This document shows, piece after piece, positions 1 through 8,104 of a DNA stretch of 64,000 bases. The stretch comes from Echinicola rosea (lineage in GTDB: Bacteria > Bacteroidota > Bacteroidia > Cytophagales > Cyclobacteriaceae): positions 2,136,501 to 2,200,500 of the forward strand of contig NZ_CP040106.1 of assembly GCF_005281475.1 (NCBI RefSeq), written 5' to 3'. The stretch's first letter is position 1. The number at the start of each line of letters is the position of its first letter. The position numbers and the translations under genes were made by a program. The notes under the pieces are model-generated. The model had not been told where the DNA came from. It searched no databases and worked only from the letters and a program-made list of their open reading frames with translations.

Positions 1-160
1 CATTCAGAAATATCCAGCGAAAATGGCTCGGAAATCCTATCTTAAACCCTGTTTGACGCTTTAGCGTGCGTCTTATGTTCCAGTGTATTAGCTACACAAA
101 TTAGCTGGTTTACCTTGCTTTTTACCAAGTCATGGAATGCCGGTTTAATACAATGTTTTT
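1..160. other. No gene seen at left edge
   Basis: This short stretch lies downstream of moeA (minus strand). I see no coding region, and only a weak GACGC/GCGTC-type hairpin around 53-73 that could help end the Mo-cofactor transcript. It has no clear T-run, so I do not call a terminator. Confidence 0.4.
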
Positions 161-1348
161 TTATCTAATACACAGGAATTCCAGCTGCTCACCTTCCAGA
201 AAGTCACCGTCTCGCTGGGGAAGTAGCAAAAAGCCATCCGTTTTGGAGAGGCTGAAAAGGTCTCCGGAGCCATTATGGCTGAAGGGAAAGGCGTGACCCG
301 TTTTGGCGTCGATACGGACAGACACGAATCGTGATAAATTGGGATTGCCGGGGATTTTTTCGCCCAACGCTTTTACTTCCAATTGAAGGGGTGTCCCCAT
401 GGAAGCATGTAGCCATTGCTGGAAGTAAAACAAGTGATTTACGTAAGTCGAAACGGGATTTCCCGGGTAAGCAAATACCTTGGTGCCTTTTTCTGGGTGG
501 TGTCCAAACCAAAAAGGTTTGCCAGGCCGCTGGGCGACACGATGAAAGTGCTTGTGTACACCCAAATCGCTCAACACAGCTGGAATATGGTCAAATTTCC
601 CTTTAGAGACTCCCCCGCTCAAAAGCAATACATCGTAGGTATCAATGAGTTTGGAAAGGGTGTTTTCCAAGGCTTCTTTGTCGTCATTGATATGATACAT
701 CTTACTAAGAATGCCTTCTTTTACAAGGGCAGACCACAGGGTATAAACGTTGGATTTACGGATTTGATGGGGGAGCGGTGTCTGGTTCACATCTACCAAT
801 TCATCTCCCGTAGAGATGATGGCGACAGAAGGAAGTTTGGCTACCGATACAGTTGCTTTTCCCACAGTAGCCAGTATGCCGATGTCAGCAGCGGTGATCA
901 GCTTTCCTTTCGAAATGATTTTTTCCCCTTTTTTGGAATCACTTCCGCGATTATGAATATAGCGCTTGGAGGCTTTTTCTAACTGGATATGGGCATTTCC
1001 ATCCTTTATTTCTATTTCTTCGTAAGGAATGATCGTGTCCGCACCGACGGGGAGGATCGCTCCGGTCATCACTTCCAGACAGTGGTCAGCATCCATCAAT
1101 TCCATTTGCGGTGTTCCTGCCGATTGGATGCCTTGGACGGTATAGGAAGGTTTTAGGGGATTGTCCAGGTTTCCGAGTCGGATAGCGATACCATCCATCA
1201 TTACCCTGTCAAAAGGAGGGGCGTCCAGGTCTGTAAAAATGTCCTCTGCTAAAAAACGACCAGTGGTTGCAGATAGCTTTATGTCTTCTGTACCGTAGGA
1301 TTGTTGTTGGCTGAGAACTGACTGCAGGGCTTCATTGATGGTGATCAT
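161..1348 (-). CDS. moeA: Molybdopterin molybdenumtransferase MoeA
   Basis: This 395-residue cytoplasmic protein inserts molybdate into (adenylated) molybdopterin, the last common step of molybdenum cofactor synthesis. Family marks are visible: the N-terminal PPFDRVMMDG motif (residues about 44-53), the MPT-binding domain with ISTGDEL near 180, SGGVSKGKFDH near 245, RPGKP near 275 and YPGNPVS near 295. The length is normal for MoeA. It is the last gene of the moaD-to-moeA operon, about 115 bp after the moeB-like gene. No mogA/moaB adenylyltransferase is seen in the window, so that step must be encoded elsewhere or done otherwise. Confidence 0.95.
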   Translation of the reverse strand: MITINEALQSVLSQQQSYGTEDIKLSATTGRFLAEDIFTDLDAPPFDRVMMDGIAIRLGNLDNPLKPSYTVQGIQSAGTPQMELMDADHCLEVMTGAILPVGADTIIPYEEIEIKDGNAHIQLEKASKRYIHNRGSDSKKGEKIISKGKLITAADIGILATVGKATVSVAKLPSVAIISTGDELVDVNQTPLPHQIRKSNVYTLWSALVKEGILSKMYHINDDKEALENTLSKLIDTYDVLLLSGGVSKGKFDHIPAVLSDLGVHKHFHRVAQRPGKPFWFGHHPEKGTKVFAYPGNPVSTYVNHLFYFQQWLHASMGTPLQLEVKALGEKIPGNPNLSRFVSVRIDAKTGHAFPFSHNGSGDLFSLSKTDGFLLLPQRDGDFLEGEQLEFLCIR

Positions 1349-1463
1349 GGGATACTTATGTTTTTAATCTGAAATGGAAATACAAATCCCTCTTCTGGTA
1401 GGCTGGCACACGTTCAGACCGGCCTTTTTAGGAGAAAGTGTAATTCTTGGATACGGCAAAGGA

Positions 1464-2546
1464 CTATACCCATCCTTCTGCTTCTAATGCGTTCATGCCT
1501 CCTTCTACGTTGTATATGACTTGTTCAGGATGCAGGGATTGAAGTAATTGGGCGGCTTTAAGACTTCTCATGCCGGATTGACAGATCAAAGTAACGGGAG
1601 CCTTTTCGTTGATTTCTTGGTGTCTTTCTGTGAGTTGGGACAGTGGGATGTTCAGTGCGTTTTCCAAATGCCCCTCTTCAAATTCCCCTTCATTCCTCAC
1701 ATCGATGACCTGCTGCTGCCTATTTGCTTCCTGTTTGTTCCAGAACTCTTCGCTGGTCAAACTAGTGACATCCATATCGGTGCTGCACATTGGCTGCCCG
1801 TAGTTGTTTTTGAGTGCCGCGATGGATTGGTTTTCAGGAACCACGGGAAGTCCCACTTTAAGATGGGTCTGTGCCAGGGTATCTATGATCAGCAATTTGC
1901 CACTCAAAAGTTCTCCGATTCCCGTCAGGACTTTGACGGCTTCCAGTGCCTGATAGGTGCCAATAAGGGCAGGTAAGATGCCCAAAACACCGTTCTCGTC
2001 ACAGTTTAGAATAGCTGAAGTATCACCTCCCTCCGGAAACAGACAACGGTATGTGGGGCCATTTTGATAGTTCATGACACTTACTTGCCCCTCAAAATCG
2101 TGTAGGGCACCATAAATAAAAGGCTTGTCGAGGATCACACAGGCGTCGTTTACCAAATAGCGCGTGCCAAAATTGTCTGAGGCATCCACGATGAGGTCGT
2201 AACCAGCCAGTTCATGCAAGGCATTTTCGGGTGTTAAAAATTTGCGGATATTGGTAAAGTGCGTAGATGGATTCTGCCGCTTTAAGTGCTGGATAAGCAC
2301 ATCAGTTTTGGGTTTGCCCACATCTTCTGGGGTGAATAGCGTTTGCCGTGCCAGGTTACTTTCGGCTACGGTATCTTGATCCATGATGGCTATTTTTCCT
2401 ACGCCCACGCCATTGAGGTATTGGGCAGCAGGTGTTCCCAATCCACCTGCTCCGATGATCAATACACTGGCTGAAGCGAGTTTTTCTTGGGATTCTCTTC
2501 CAAAACTTTTTAGCCGTATTTGCTTTTGATAGCGTAATTCGTCCAT
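1464..2546 (-). CDS. moeB: MoeB/ThiF-type adenylyltransferase fused to rhodanese
   Basis: 360 residues in two parts. Residues 1 to about 245 are an E1-like ThiF/MoeB domain with the nucleotide loop GAGGLG at 32-37 and DASDNF near 125; it should adenylate the C-terminal Gly-Gly of MoaD. Residues about 265-360 are a rhodanese domain with active-site loop CQSGMRS (Cys322), suited to handing sulfur to MoaD. Odd: the paired zinc cysteines of E. coli MoeB are not kept; the first site reads PTYRC and the second pair is missing, so the structural zinc is probably lost. The gene overlaps the mobA-like gene by one base. A ThiF or HesA role is possible, but the operon argues for MoaD. Confidence 0.88.
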   Translation of the reverse strand: MDELRYQKQIRLKSFGRESQEKLASASVLIIGAGGLGTPAAQYLNGVGVGKIAIMDQDTVAESNLARQTLFTPEDVGKPKTDVLIQHLKRQNPSTHFTNIRKFLTPENALHELAGYDLIVDASDNFGTRYLVNDACVILDKPFIYGALHDFEGQVSVMNYQNGPTYRCLFPEGGDTSAILNCDENGVLGILPALIGTYQALEAVKVLTGIGELLSGKLLIIDTLAQTHLKVGLPVVPENQSIAALKNNYGQPMCSTDMDVTSLTSEEFWNKQEANRQQQVIDVRNEGEFEEGHLENALNIPLSQLTERHQEINEKAPVTLICQSGMRSLKAAQLLQSLHPEQVIYNVEGGMNALEAEGWV

Positions 2547-3142
2547 TAGTTTTCTTCTATTCTTGATTTTGCCATTTCATAATCTTCGGGGAAATTGGCG
2601 TTGAACAGTTCCAGGTCGTTCTCAGGATAGATGAGGTGAACATCTGAATTCATGAGAAATTTTCTGGGGCAGCTTTTTCCCGATTCATTCATAAACTTCT
2701 TGGCTTCGATCAGGCCTTTTGGTTCCCAGATGCCGATGAGAGGTTCGGGGAGCTTGGATTCGTGGGTAGCATATACGGTGGCGGATTTTTGTGGTTGCCG
2801 CTGTTTTACCAAAGCCCTGAGGCTTTCTTCATGGATGTGGGGCAAGTCCACTGCCACCACCAGCCAGGCTTTGTCCGGATGTTGGTGATGAGCGGATAAA
2901 ATCCCATTAAGCGGGCCTTTAAATTGGTCTTCGTCAATGATATGGTTTAGTCCAGAAGTGATGATGTTCTCCTGGTCAGCCCTGCAACTAATAAACGTTT
3001 TGGGACACAGTTCCCTAAGCGTATGGTAAAGGTAAGATCGGTGGTTAGTGCGGTAGTATTGCAGTTCACCTTTATCTTGTCCCATTCGGGAGCTTTTGCC
3101 TCCGGCCAAAACAAGTCCGTACAAATTATCTGTTGAATACAT
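2546..3142 (-). CDS. mobA: MobA-like molybdenum cofactor guanylyltransferase
   Basis: This 198-residue nucleotidyltransferase shows the MobA signature LAGGKSSRMGQDKG (about residues 13-26), followed by IIDEDQFKGPLNGI and the metal-binding segment VVAVDLPH. It probably adds GMP to Mo-molybdopterin to give the MGD form. This is what the nitrate reductase of the second nitrate operon needs, since that enzyme belongs to the bis-MGD DMSO-reductase family. The gene overlaps moaC by 17 bp and the moeB-like gene by 1 bp, so translation is likely coupled. Confidence 0.88.
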   Translation of the reverse strand: MYSTDNLYGLVLAGGKSSRMGQDKGELQYYRTNHRSYLYHTLRELCPKTFISCRADQENIITSGLNHIIDEDQFKGPLNGILSAHHQHPDKAWLVVAVDLPHIHEESLRALVKQRQPQKSATVYATHESKLPEPLIGIWEPKGLIEAKKFMNESGKSCPRKFLMNSDVHLIYPENDLELFNANFPEDYEMAKSRIEEN

Positions 3143-3602
3143 TTTTTCCTCCTTCTTTGGCCATTAATTTGGTTTCCATAATGTTGATGTCATGAGTAAG
3201 CGCTTTGCACATATCGTAAATGGTCAAGGCCGCCACACTGGCAGCAGTCAGGGCTTCCATTTCCACGCCGGTTTTTCCTTCGCATTTTACCGTCGCCGTG
3301 ATCTCTAGTTGTTTATTGCCTGGGGCAATGTCCAACTGGATTTTGCTCAAGGCCAAAGGATGGCAAAGCGGAATCAAGTCCGAAGTTTTTTTGGCGGCCA
3401 TGGTACCTGCGATGATGGCAGTTTGTATGATGCTGCCTTTTTTGCCCAAGAAATTATCCTTGGAGAGGCGATCAAATACCTCCTCTGGAAAAGTAACGAT
3501 CGATTGGGCCGTTGCAGTTCGCTTGGTGACGGATTTTTCGGAAACATCTACCATTTTGGCATTTCCGTCACTATCGACATGGGAGAGTTTTGGGTCTTTC
3601 AT
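3126..3602 (-). CDS. moaC: Cyclic pyranopterin monophosphate synthase MoaC
   Basis: 158 residues, the usual MoaC length. MoaC converts the 3',8-cyclo-GTP made by MoaA to cyclic pyranopterin monophosphate. Signatures: LSHVDSDGNAKMVDVSEK at the N-terminus, GTMAAKKTSDLIPLCHPL in the middle and GVEMEALTAASVAALTIYD near 110-130, including the conserved active-site lysines. It overlaps moaA by 4 bp (ATGA type). Confidence 0.96.
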   Translation of the reverse strand: MKDPKLSHVDSDGNAKMVDVSEKSVTKRTATAQSIVTFPEEVFDRLSKDNFLGKKGSIIQTAIIAGTMAAKKTSDLIPLCHPLALSKIQLDIAPGNKQLEITATVKCEGKTGVEMEALTAASVAALTIYDMCKALTHDINIMETKLMAKEGGKNVFNR

Positions 3603-4600
3603 CCTCCGATCAGTGTCATTGATTTTTTGGTTTCGGATTGGTTTTCGGCTTCAAAGCCGTCTTTGTGCCTTGCTTGCATGGCGGTATATATGCTGAATTT
3701 GAGGCCGTTAATATGGTCGTGTTCACGTATCAGTGCTCTCAGGTCAATGGTTTCCGTGGCGTAGAGGCAAGTTTGCATTTCACCTTTGGCCGTAACCCTT
3801 ACCCGGTTGCAGGTGCCACAGAATGTCCGGGAATAAGAAGGGATCACTCCAAACTTTCCTTTGCTCCCCTTTAGCTGATAGTTTAGGGAAGTGGAGCTTG
3901 CCGGTGCAGGAAGTTTTTGGATAGGGCCAAAGTGATCCTTGATATGTTCCAAAATGGTGATGTAATCCCATTTTAGGGTGGCCGGACCGCTGGATTGGCC
4001 GTTAAAAGGCATCTCTTCCAAGAAACGAACGGTAATGGGGTGATCATGTGCGTACCTTACAAAAGGAATGATGTCTTGGGTGTTTTTTCCATCCATTACC
4101 ACACAATTTAGTTTTACGTCAAAGCCCTCATCCATCATCCGTTGGACATTGGTCATGACCGTATCGAATTGATTTCTTCGGGTAATCTCATTAAAACGCG
4201 ATTTGTCGAGGCTGTCAAAACTGATATTGATCTTGGTAATCCCTAGCTTTTTGAGGTGAAGGATATGGGGACCGATCAGGGTGGCATTAGTGGTGATGGA
4301 AATTTCCTCTAGCCCATCGAGGAAGGCGAGCTTTTCCAAAAAGTCCATCAGTCCTTTTCGGACAAAGGGTTCTCCGCCAGTGATACGGATTTTGTCCACA
4401 CCCATTTCCACGAAGGACTGCGAGAGCAGCAGCAGTTCGTCCCAGCTTAGCAGTTCGTTTTTATGGGCAAATTGTACGCCTTCTTCTGGCATGCAGTACT
4501 GACAGCGCAAGTTACAATTGTCTGTGACTGCGAGCCTCAGGTAGTTGATAGTTCTTCCATGATTGTCAATAAGCATGTGGGATAATTTAGGGGTGTGCAT
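3599..4600 (-). CDS. moaA: GTP 3',8-cyclase MoaA (radical SAM)
   Basis: This 333-residue radical SAM enzyme starts molybdenum cofactor synthesis from GTP. The SAM cluster cysteines are C29, C33 and C36 (NCNLRCQYC), and the SAM-binding ITGGEP follows near residue 74. The C-terminal cluster motif FCGTCNRVRV...TC is near 260-280. The protein ends in Gly-Gly, the tail that reaches into the active site in MoaA. It overlaps moaE by 14 bp and moaC by 4 bp. Confidence 0.97.
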   Translation of the reverse strand: MHTPKLSHMLIDNHGRTINYLRLAVTDNCNLRCQYCMPEEGVQFAHKNELLSWDELLLLSQSFVEMGVDKIRITGGEPFVRKGLMDFLEKLAFLDGLEEISITTNATLIGPHILHLKKLGITKINISFDSLDKSRFNEITRRNQFDTVMTNVQRMMDEGFDVKLNCVVMDGKNTQDIIPFVRYAHDHPITVRFLEEMPFNGQSSGPATLKWDYITILEHIKDHFGPIQKLPAPASSTSLNYQLKGSKGKFGVIPSYSRTFCGTCNRVRVTAKGEMQTCLYATETIDLRALIREHDHINGLKFSIYTAMQARHKDGFEAENQSETKKSMTLIGG

Positions 4601-5003
4601 TGATCCAGGTGCTGTGGTCCTGGTAGGTTTCTTTTTTCCAGATAGGCACGACTTCTTTCAGTCGGTCTATCAGGTGTCTGGAAGCGGCAAAGGCCGCATC
4701 GCGATGGGCCGATGAGGTCCCTATAAATACCACAGGGTCAGTGATTTTTTTCTCGCCAATGGCATGGACCATGACCACTCTATGCAGGGGCCACTTTTGG
4801 CCTGCTTCTTCGGCTAGCTCTTCCATTTTCAATAAAGCCATTTTTTCATAGGCCTCAAAAAAAAGATGGCTTACTTCTTTCTGGTTGTTCAGGTCCCGTA
4901 CGGTACCAATGAACGTGCAGATACCACCACTCTCTGGATGTATAAGGTGCTGATAGGCTTCGTTGATGTTGATGTCTTTCTGTATCGTGATATGACGTTC
5001 CAT
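4587..5003 (-). CDS. moaE: Molybdopterin synthase large subunit MoaE
   Basis: 138 residues. MoaE is the catalytic half of molybdopterin synthase and works with thiocarboxylated MoaD. Recognisable segments are GICTFIGTVRDLN near residues 27-40, FEAYEKMA near 50, SSAHRDAAF near 92, and the catalytic lysine region PIWKKE near 120. It lies 8 bp after moaD, as expected for subunits of one enzyme. Confidence 0.96.
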   Translation of the reverse strand: MERHITIQKDININEAYQHLIHPESGGICTFIGTVRDLNNQKEVSHLFFEAYEKMALLKMEELAEEAGQKWPLHRVVMVHAIGEKKITDPVVFIGTSSAHRDAAFAASRHLIDRLKEVVPIWKKETYQDHSTWINAHP

Positions 5004-5011
5004 AGGTGATT

Positions 5012-5251
5012 TTATCCCCCGCTTACCGGAGGGATCAAGGCTACTTCATCGTGTTTGTTTACAATCGTTTCTTCACTGGCGTAGAACAAATTGACGGAAA
5101 CTGCCAATGATGGAAGCTTTACTAGGTCGGGGTACTTTTGGAAAAGTAGGGATTTGAGGTCCTTTACTTTTACAAATGTTTCTTCCACCGGGAATTCTAT
5201 CATTGCTGATCCAGTGATATCCTTTGCTGCACCAAATGTGTGAATTTTCAT
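5012..5251 (-). CDS. moaD: Molybdopterin synthase sulfur carrier MoaD
   Basis: A 79-residue ubiquitin-like protein ending in PPVSGG; the terminal Gly-Gly is adenylated and thiocarboxylated, then gives sulfur to precursor Z in MoaE. It is the first gene of the seven-gene Mo-cofactor operon. The start ATG (5249-5251) has a TACGTA site touching it and a TACGTA pair 100 bp upstream. Confidence 0.94.
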   Translation of the reverse strand: MKIHTFGAAKDITGSAMIEFPVEETFVKVKDLKSLLFQKYPDLVKLPSLAVSVNLFYASEETIVNKHDEVALIPPVSGG

Positions 5252-5367
5252 ACGTAATACTTTTTGCTTCTAATGAGCGGTTGAACGTTAACCAAGCGAT
5301 TAAGTCACTCGTTATTAATGACATCTGCAAGGTACGAAAGAAATTTTGAAATACGTAAATTTACGTA
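5251..5367 (-). promoter_or_regulatory. moaD operon control region with TACGTA sites
   Basis: Two TACGTA hexamers at 5352-5357 and 5362-5367 form the perfect 16-bp palindrome TACGTAAATTTACGTA; their centres are 10 bp apart, one DNA turn. A third TACGTA is at 5251-5256, next to the moaD start. Reading leftwards, TACCTTG at 5335-5329 is close to the Bacteroidota -7 consensus TAnnTTTG, which would put the pair just upstream of a promoter, as for an activator. The same spacing recurs at the cobA/nirB and narK regions. The function is inferred from position. Confidence 0.6.
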
Positions 5368-5524
5368 GTTTTTATTTCTTTTCTTCCACTCGCCTAAAGC
5401 TTCCTCAAGGTAGGTATAAAAAGGGGTTGATTACAAGGTGTCGGGAACAAAGATCACGAATTTTGAAAATCATGACCATTTCATTCGCTATAATTTCTTG
5501 CTCCTCCCAGTGGCTGTGCTGGTT

Positions 5525-6205
5525 TTAAATATTTTCTATGTGCTGTTTGAGTCCAGGTTCGTCTTCCAGTTTTTTTAGAAGCTCTACCACGTTGTTTACC
5601 TTCAGCTTTTTCATGATATTAAAGCGGTGGGTTTCTATGGTACGGATGCTTTTGCCCAGCTGTTCGGCGATTTCTTTGTTGCTGGTACCGTCAGAGATCA
5701 TTTTTAATATCTGCTTTTCCCGTTTGGTGATGTCATAATCATTTGCAGGAGTGATGCTTTTATTGGCCCTTTTGTCCTTTACGTTCAAGTAACTCTTTAC
5801 CAGTACTTGGCTTATATCACCACTAAAATACTGTCCACCTTGGTGGATGGTTCGAATTGCCTTCATAAACTCATCTTTACTGGTGTCTTTCAGTAAATAG
5901 CCTGCGGCACCGCATTCGATGGATTGCAGGATATAATCTTCATCGTCATGCATGGAAAGAATGAGGGATTTGGTTTCTTGCTGAGTACTGGTCAGCTTTC
6001 TGGTAGCGTTTAGTCCGTTCATGACCGGCATGCGAATATCGATGATCAAGATATCGGGTTTTACTTCCTTTACTTTTTCGAGGGCTTCCTCTCCGTTTGA
6101 TGCTTCGCCGATCACTTCTACTTCACCTTCATTTTCCAAGAGATTTTTGATGCCACTTCTTACCACCATATGGTCATCTGCCAGTACTACTTTAATCTTT
6201 TCCAT
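5525..6205 (-). CDS. NarL/LuxR-family response regulator
   Basis: 226 residues. Receiver domain 1 to about 120 with acidic pair D10/D11, phospho-acceptor D56 (IIDIRMP) and the LLKD lysine near 106. LuxR-type helix-turn-helix near 155-215 (TKREKQILKMISDGTSNKEIA). It is the partner of the kinase gene that ends 20 bp upstream and should bind DNA as a phosphorylated dimer. Given its place between the Mo-cofactor and nitrite reductase genes, it is the leading candidate to read the TACGTA sites; one such site (6208-6213) sits directly before its own start codon. Confidence 0.92.
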   Translation of the reverse strand: MEKIKVVLADDHMVVRSGIKNLLENEGEVEVIGEASNGEEALEKVKEVKPDILIIDIRMPVMNGLNATRKLTSTQQETKSLILSMHDDEDYILQSIECGAAGYLLKDTSKDEFMKAIRTIHQGGQYFSGDISQVLVKSYLNVKDKRANKSITPANDYDITKREKQILKMISDGTSNKEIAEQLGKSIRTIETHRFNIMKKLKVNNVVELLKKLEDEPGLKQHIENI

Positions 6206-6207
6206 TC

Positions 6208-6213
6208 TACGTA
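6208..6213 (-). promoter_or_regulatory. TACGTA site before the response-regulator gene
   Basis: A single TACGTA lies in the 20-bp gap between the sensor kinase stop and the response-regulator start. It may be a binding site for autoregulation or a chance match; a single 6-mer is weak evidence alone. Confidence 0.3.
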
Positions 6214-6225
6214 TGTTTTACTCAA

Positions 6226-8040
6226 TTAGTCTAGGGGGACGTTAATGCTGATCGTGGTTCCTTTTCCTACTTGGGATGAGATCGTACATTGTCCATTGAT
6301 AAAATTAGCTCTTTCCCGGATATTGAACAAGCCGTGGCCAGAAGTTGATAAATGTCCTTTTTCTTCCAATTTGTTTACCTCAAAGCCTTTGCCATCATCG
6401 ACAATATCCACATTCAAAAATTGGGAATTGTGGGTTAGGATGATCTTTACCTCTGAGGCCTCAGCGTATTTGATCGCATTATTTACGGCTTCTTGGCATA
6501 TTCGGTACAGGTTGTTTTCTACCTTTCCCTCCAATCGGTTCAGAAAGCCGGTTTGGTTTTCGAAGGTCACCTGTAGGTCCGATAGTTTAGTGATTTCCCG
6601 GCAAAACTTGTTGAGAACGGGCACGATGCCATAATCGGATAGGGCACTTGGTGTGAGGTTAAAAGAGATCCTTCTGACTTCCTTGATGACATTTTTCAGG
6701 AGGTCTTTGGAGGTCTTTAACTTATCGCGTTCATAATCGGACTTTACCGAGTGGATGCCCTCCAGGTTGAACTTCATGGCGGAAAGCAACTGGCCGATGC
6801 CGTCGTGCATGTCGCGGGAAATTCGCTTTCGCTCTTCTTCCTGCCCTTCCAGGATCAATGCAGATCGAAACTGTTGCTCCTTGACTTTTTTCTCGATGCG
6901 CTCTTTATTGATTTCTTGTGAAATGGCCTCGGCTTCCTTTTTTTCTGTTTCATCGGTAGCGATGACCATGAGGGTTTCGACGTCCCCATCATCGTCCATG
7001 GTGGGGGTAATGTTCATCTTGATCCAGACAAAGTCGCCCATGTCGTTGACCACTTTGATGTCTCCTGACCACGTTTTGCCCGAAAGGGTCATCATGCGGA
7101 TGTTGTCAAGGTACCTGGAATCATAGCCCTGTTGTTGCAGCCATTTGAAGATGTTTTTTGGGGCTTCGTCAAATTCCATGATTCTGGAAAACTTGTCCGA
7201 AAAGTAGAAGAAATCTCCTGTGGGCTTACTCTTCGCAAATACAGTGTAATCTTCCACGGCGACATCTACTTCCAATAAATCCTGATAGGCCTGCTCCAAG
7301 GAACTGTAAAGCGAACTGATCTCCAAGGTCATCTTATGGGCTTTTTGTTCAGAGAGAAGCAGTTTTTTGAAGGTCTTTCTGATGGTTTTGGCGGATGGTA
7401 TAAATATGAAAAAAATCTCAAATGAAATCACCCCAAGTGATAGGATCAGTAGGAATATCTCGATGCTCTGTAGGTTGGTGACCTTGTCCTTGGCTTCATC
7501 GTCATATTGAAAGACAATGTTGTCCATTCCGTCTAGGAAGGCTTGTTCATGATTGATCACGGTTTGAATGTGTTGGCTTAGACTGTCTGCGGGAAGGGCA
7601 AGGTCCTGCTCCAGTTTGTCAATGATTTGTTGTGCCGAATGAACCATGATGACATGGTCGTTTTCGATACCTGCAAACAGCTCTTGAACCGTTTTGCTGT
7701 TGTGGCCTTTTATGTCGAGCGTGCTGTCGCCAAATTGCAGGCCTTTATGGACTTCTTGCCACTCTTGCAGTGATGTCTTGAGGCCGGTGAGGTATTCCTT
7801 TCTTTTACCACTGCTAAGACTGTCCCCAAGTAATAGCACGTATTTGCTGATTTGCTGACTGAGCATACGCTGTCTTCCGGAGAGGTTGACCACCCTAGAG
7901 TCGTCTTTCTGTTCGCTAATGAATTTCTGTACCAAAATCTGGCTTAGGATGATACTGGTGGCGATGGCGCACAGCGCTATCAAGTAGTACCTTACTAATT
8001 TTTCGAATTTGGGCCTTTCCGATAAATGAGGATTTTTCAT
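6226..8040 (-). CDS. NarX/NarQ-like sensor histidine kinase with PilJ-type sensor
   Basis: I choose the ATG at 8040 (604 residues) over an upstream GTG at 8076, because the latter would read through a TACGTA site. Architecture: transmembrane helix near 15-35; periplasmic four-helix sensor starting with LSGRQRMLSQQISK, the PilJ/NarX-type signature; second transmembrane helix near 195-215; a coiled stretch; a PAS domain near 260-370; HisKA_3 with RDMHDGIGQ carrying the phospho-histidine; and an HATPase with NAIKYA, DDGKGF and GLFNIRERA. NarX and NarQ use this kind of sensor domain for nitrate/nitrite, so nitrate is the likely signal. It forms an operon with the downstream regulator. Confidence 0.88.
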   Translation of the reverse strand: MKNPHLSERPKFEKLVRYYLIALCAIATSIILSQILVQKFISEQKDDSRVVNLSGRQRMLSQQISKYVLLLGDSLSSGKRKEYLTGLKTSLQEWQEVHKGLQFGDSTLDIKGHNSKTVQELFAGIENDHVIMVHSAQQIIDKLEQDLALPADSLSQHIQTVINHEQAFLDGMDNIVFQYDDEAKDKVTNLQSIEIFLLILSLGVISFEIFFIFIPSAKTIRKTFKKLLLSEQKAHKMTLEISSLYSSLEQAYQDLLEVDVAVEDYTVFAKSKPTGDFFYFSDKFSRIMEFDEAPKNIFKWLQQQGYDSRYLDNIRMMTLSGKTWSGDIKVVNDMGDFVWIKMNITPTMDDDGDVETLMVIATDETEKKEAEAISQEINKERIEKKVKEQQFRSALILEGQEEERKRISRDMHDGIGQLLSAMKFNLEGIHSVKSDYERDKLKTSKDLLKNVIKEVRRISFNLTPSALSDYGIVPVLNKFCREITKLSDLQVTFENQTGFLNRLEGKVENNLYRICQEAVNNAIKYAEASEVKIILTHNSQFLNVDIVDDGKGFEVNKLEEKGHLSTSGHGLFNIRERANFINGQCTISSQVGKGTTISINVPLD

Positions 8041-8063
8041 ACTTCCGATATTCAATGGCAAAG

Positions 8064-8069
8064 TACGTA
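8064..8069 (-). promoter_or_regulatory. TACGTA site upstream of the sensor kinase
   Basis: TACGTA lies 24 bp before the preferred kinase start, in the 64-bp gap after the DUF4153 gene. A looser TACACT follows two bases later (8072-8077). It fits autoregulation by the two-component system but is not proven. Confidence 0.35.
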
Positions 8070-8104
8070 AATACACTTAAAAAAATAAGTAAAGCTTGCT
8101 TTCT

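Noticed and set aside
416..982. 188-residue open frame on the plus strand
   Set aside because: Lies wholly antisense inside moeA, whose protein is complete and conserved; composition is not protein-like.
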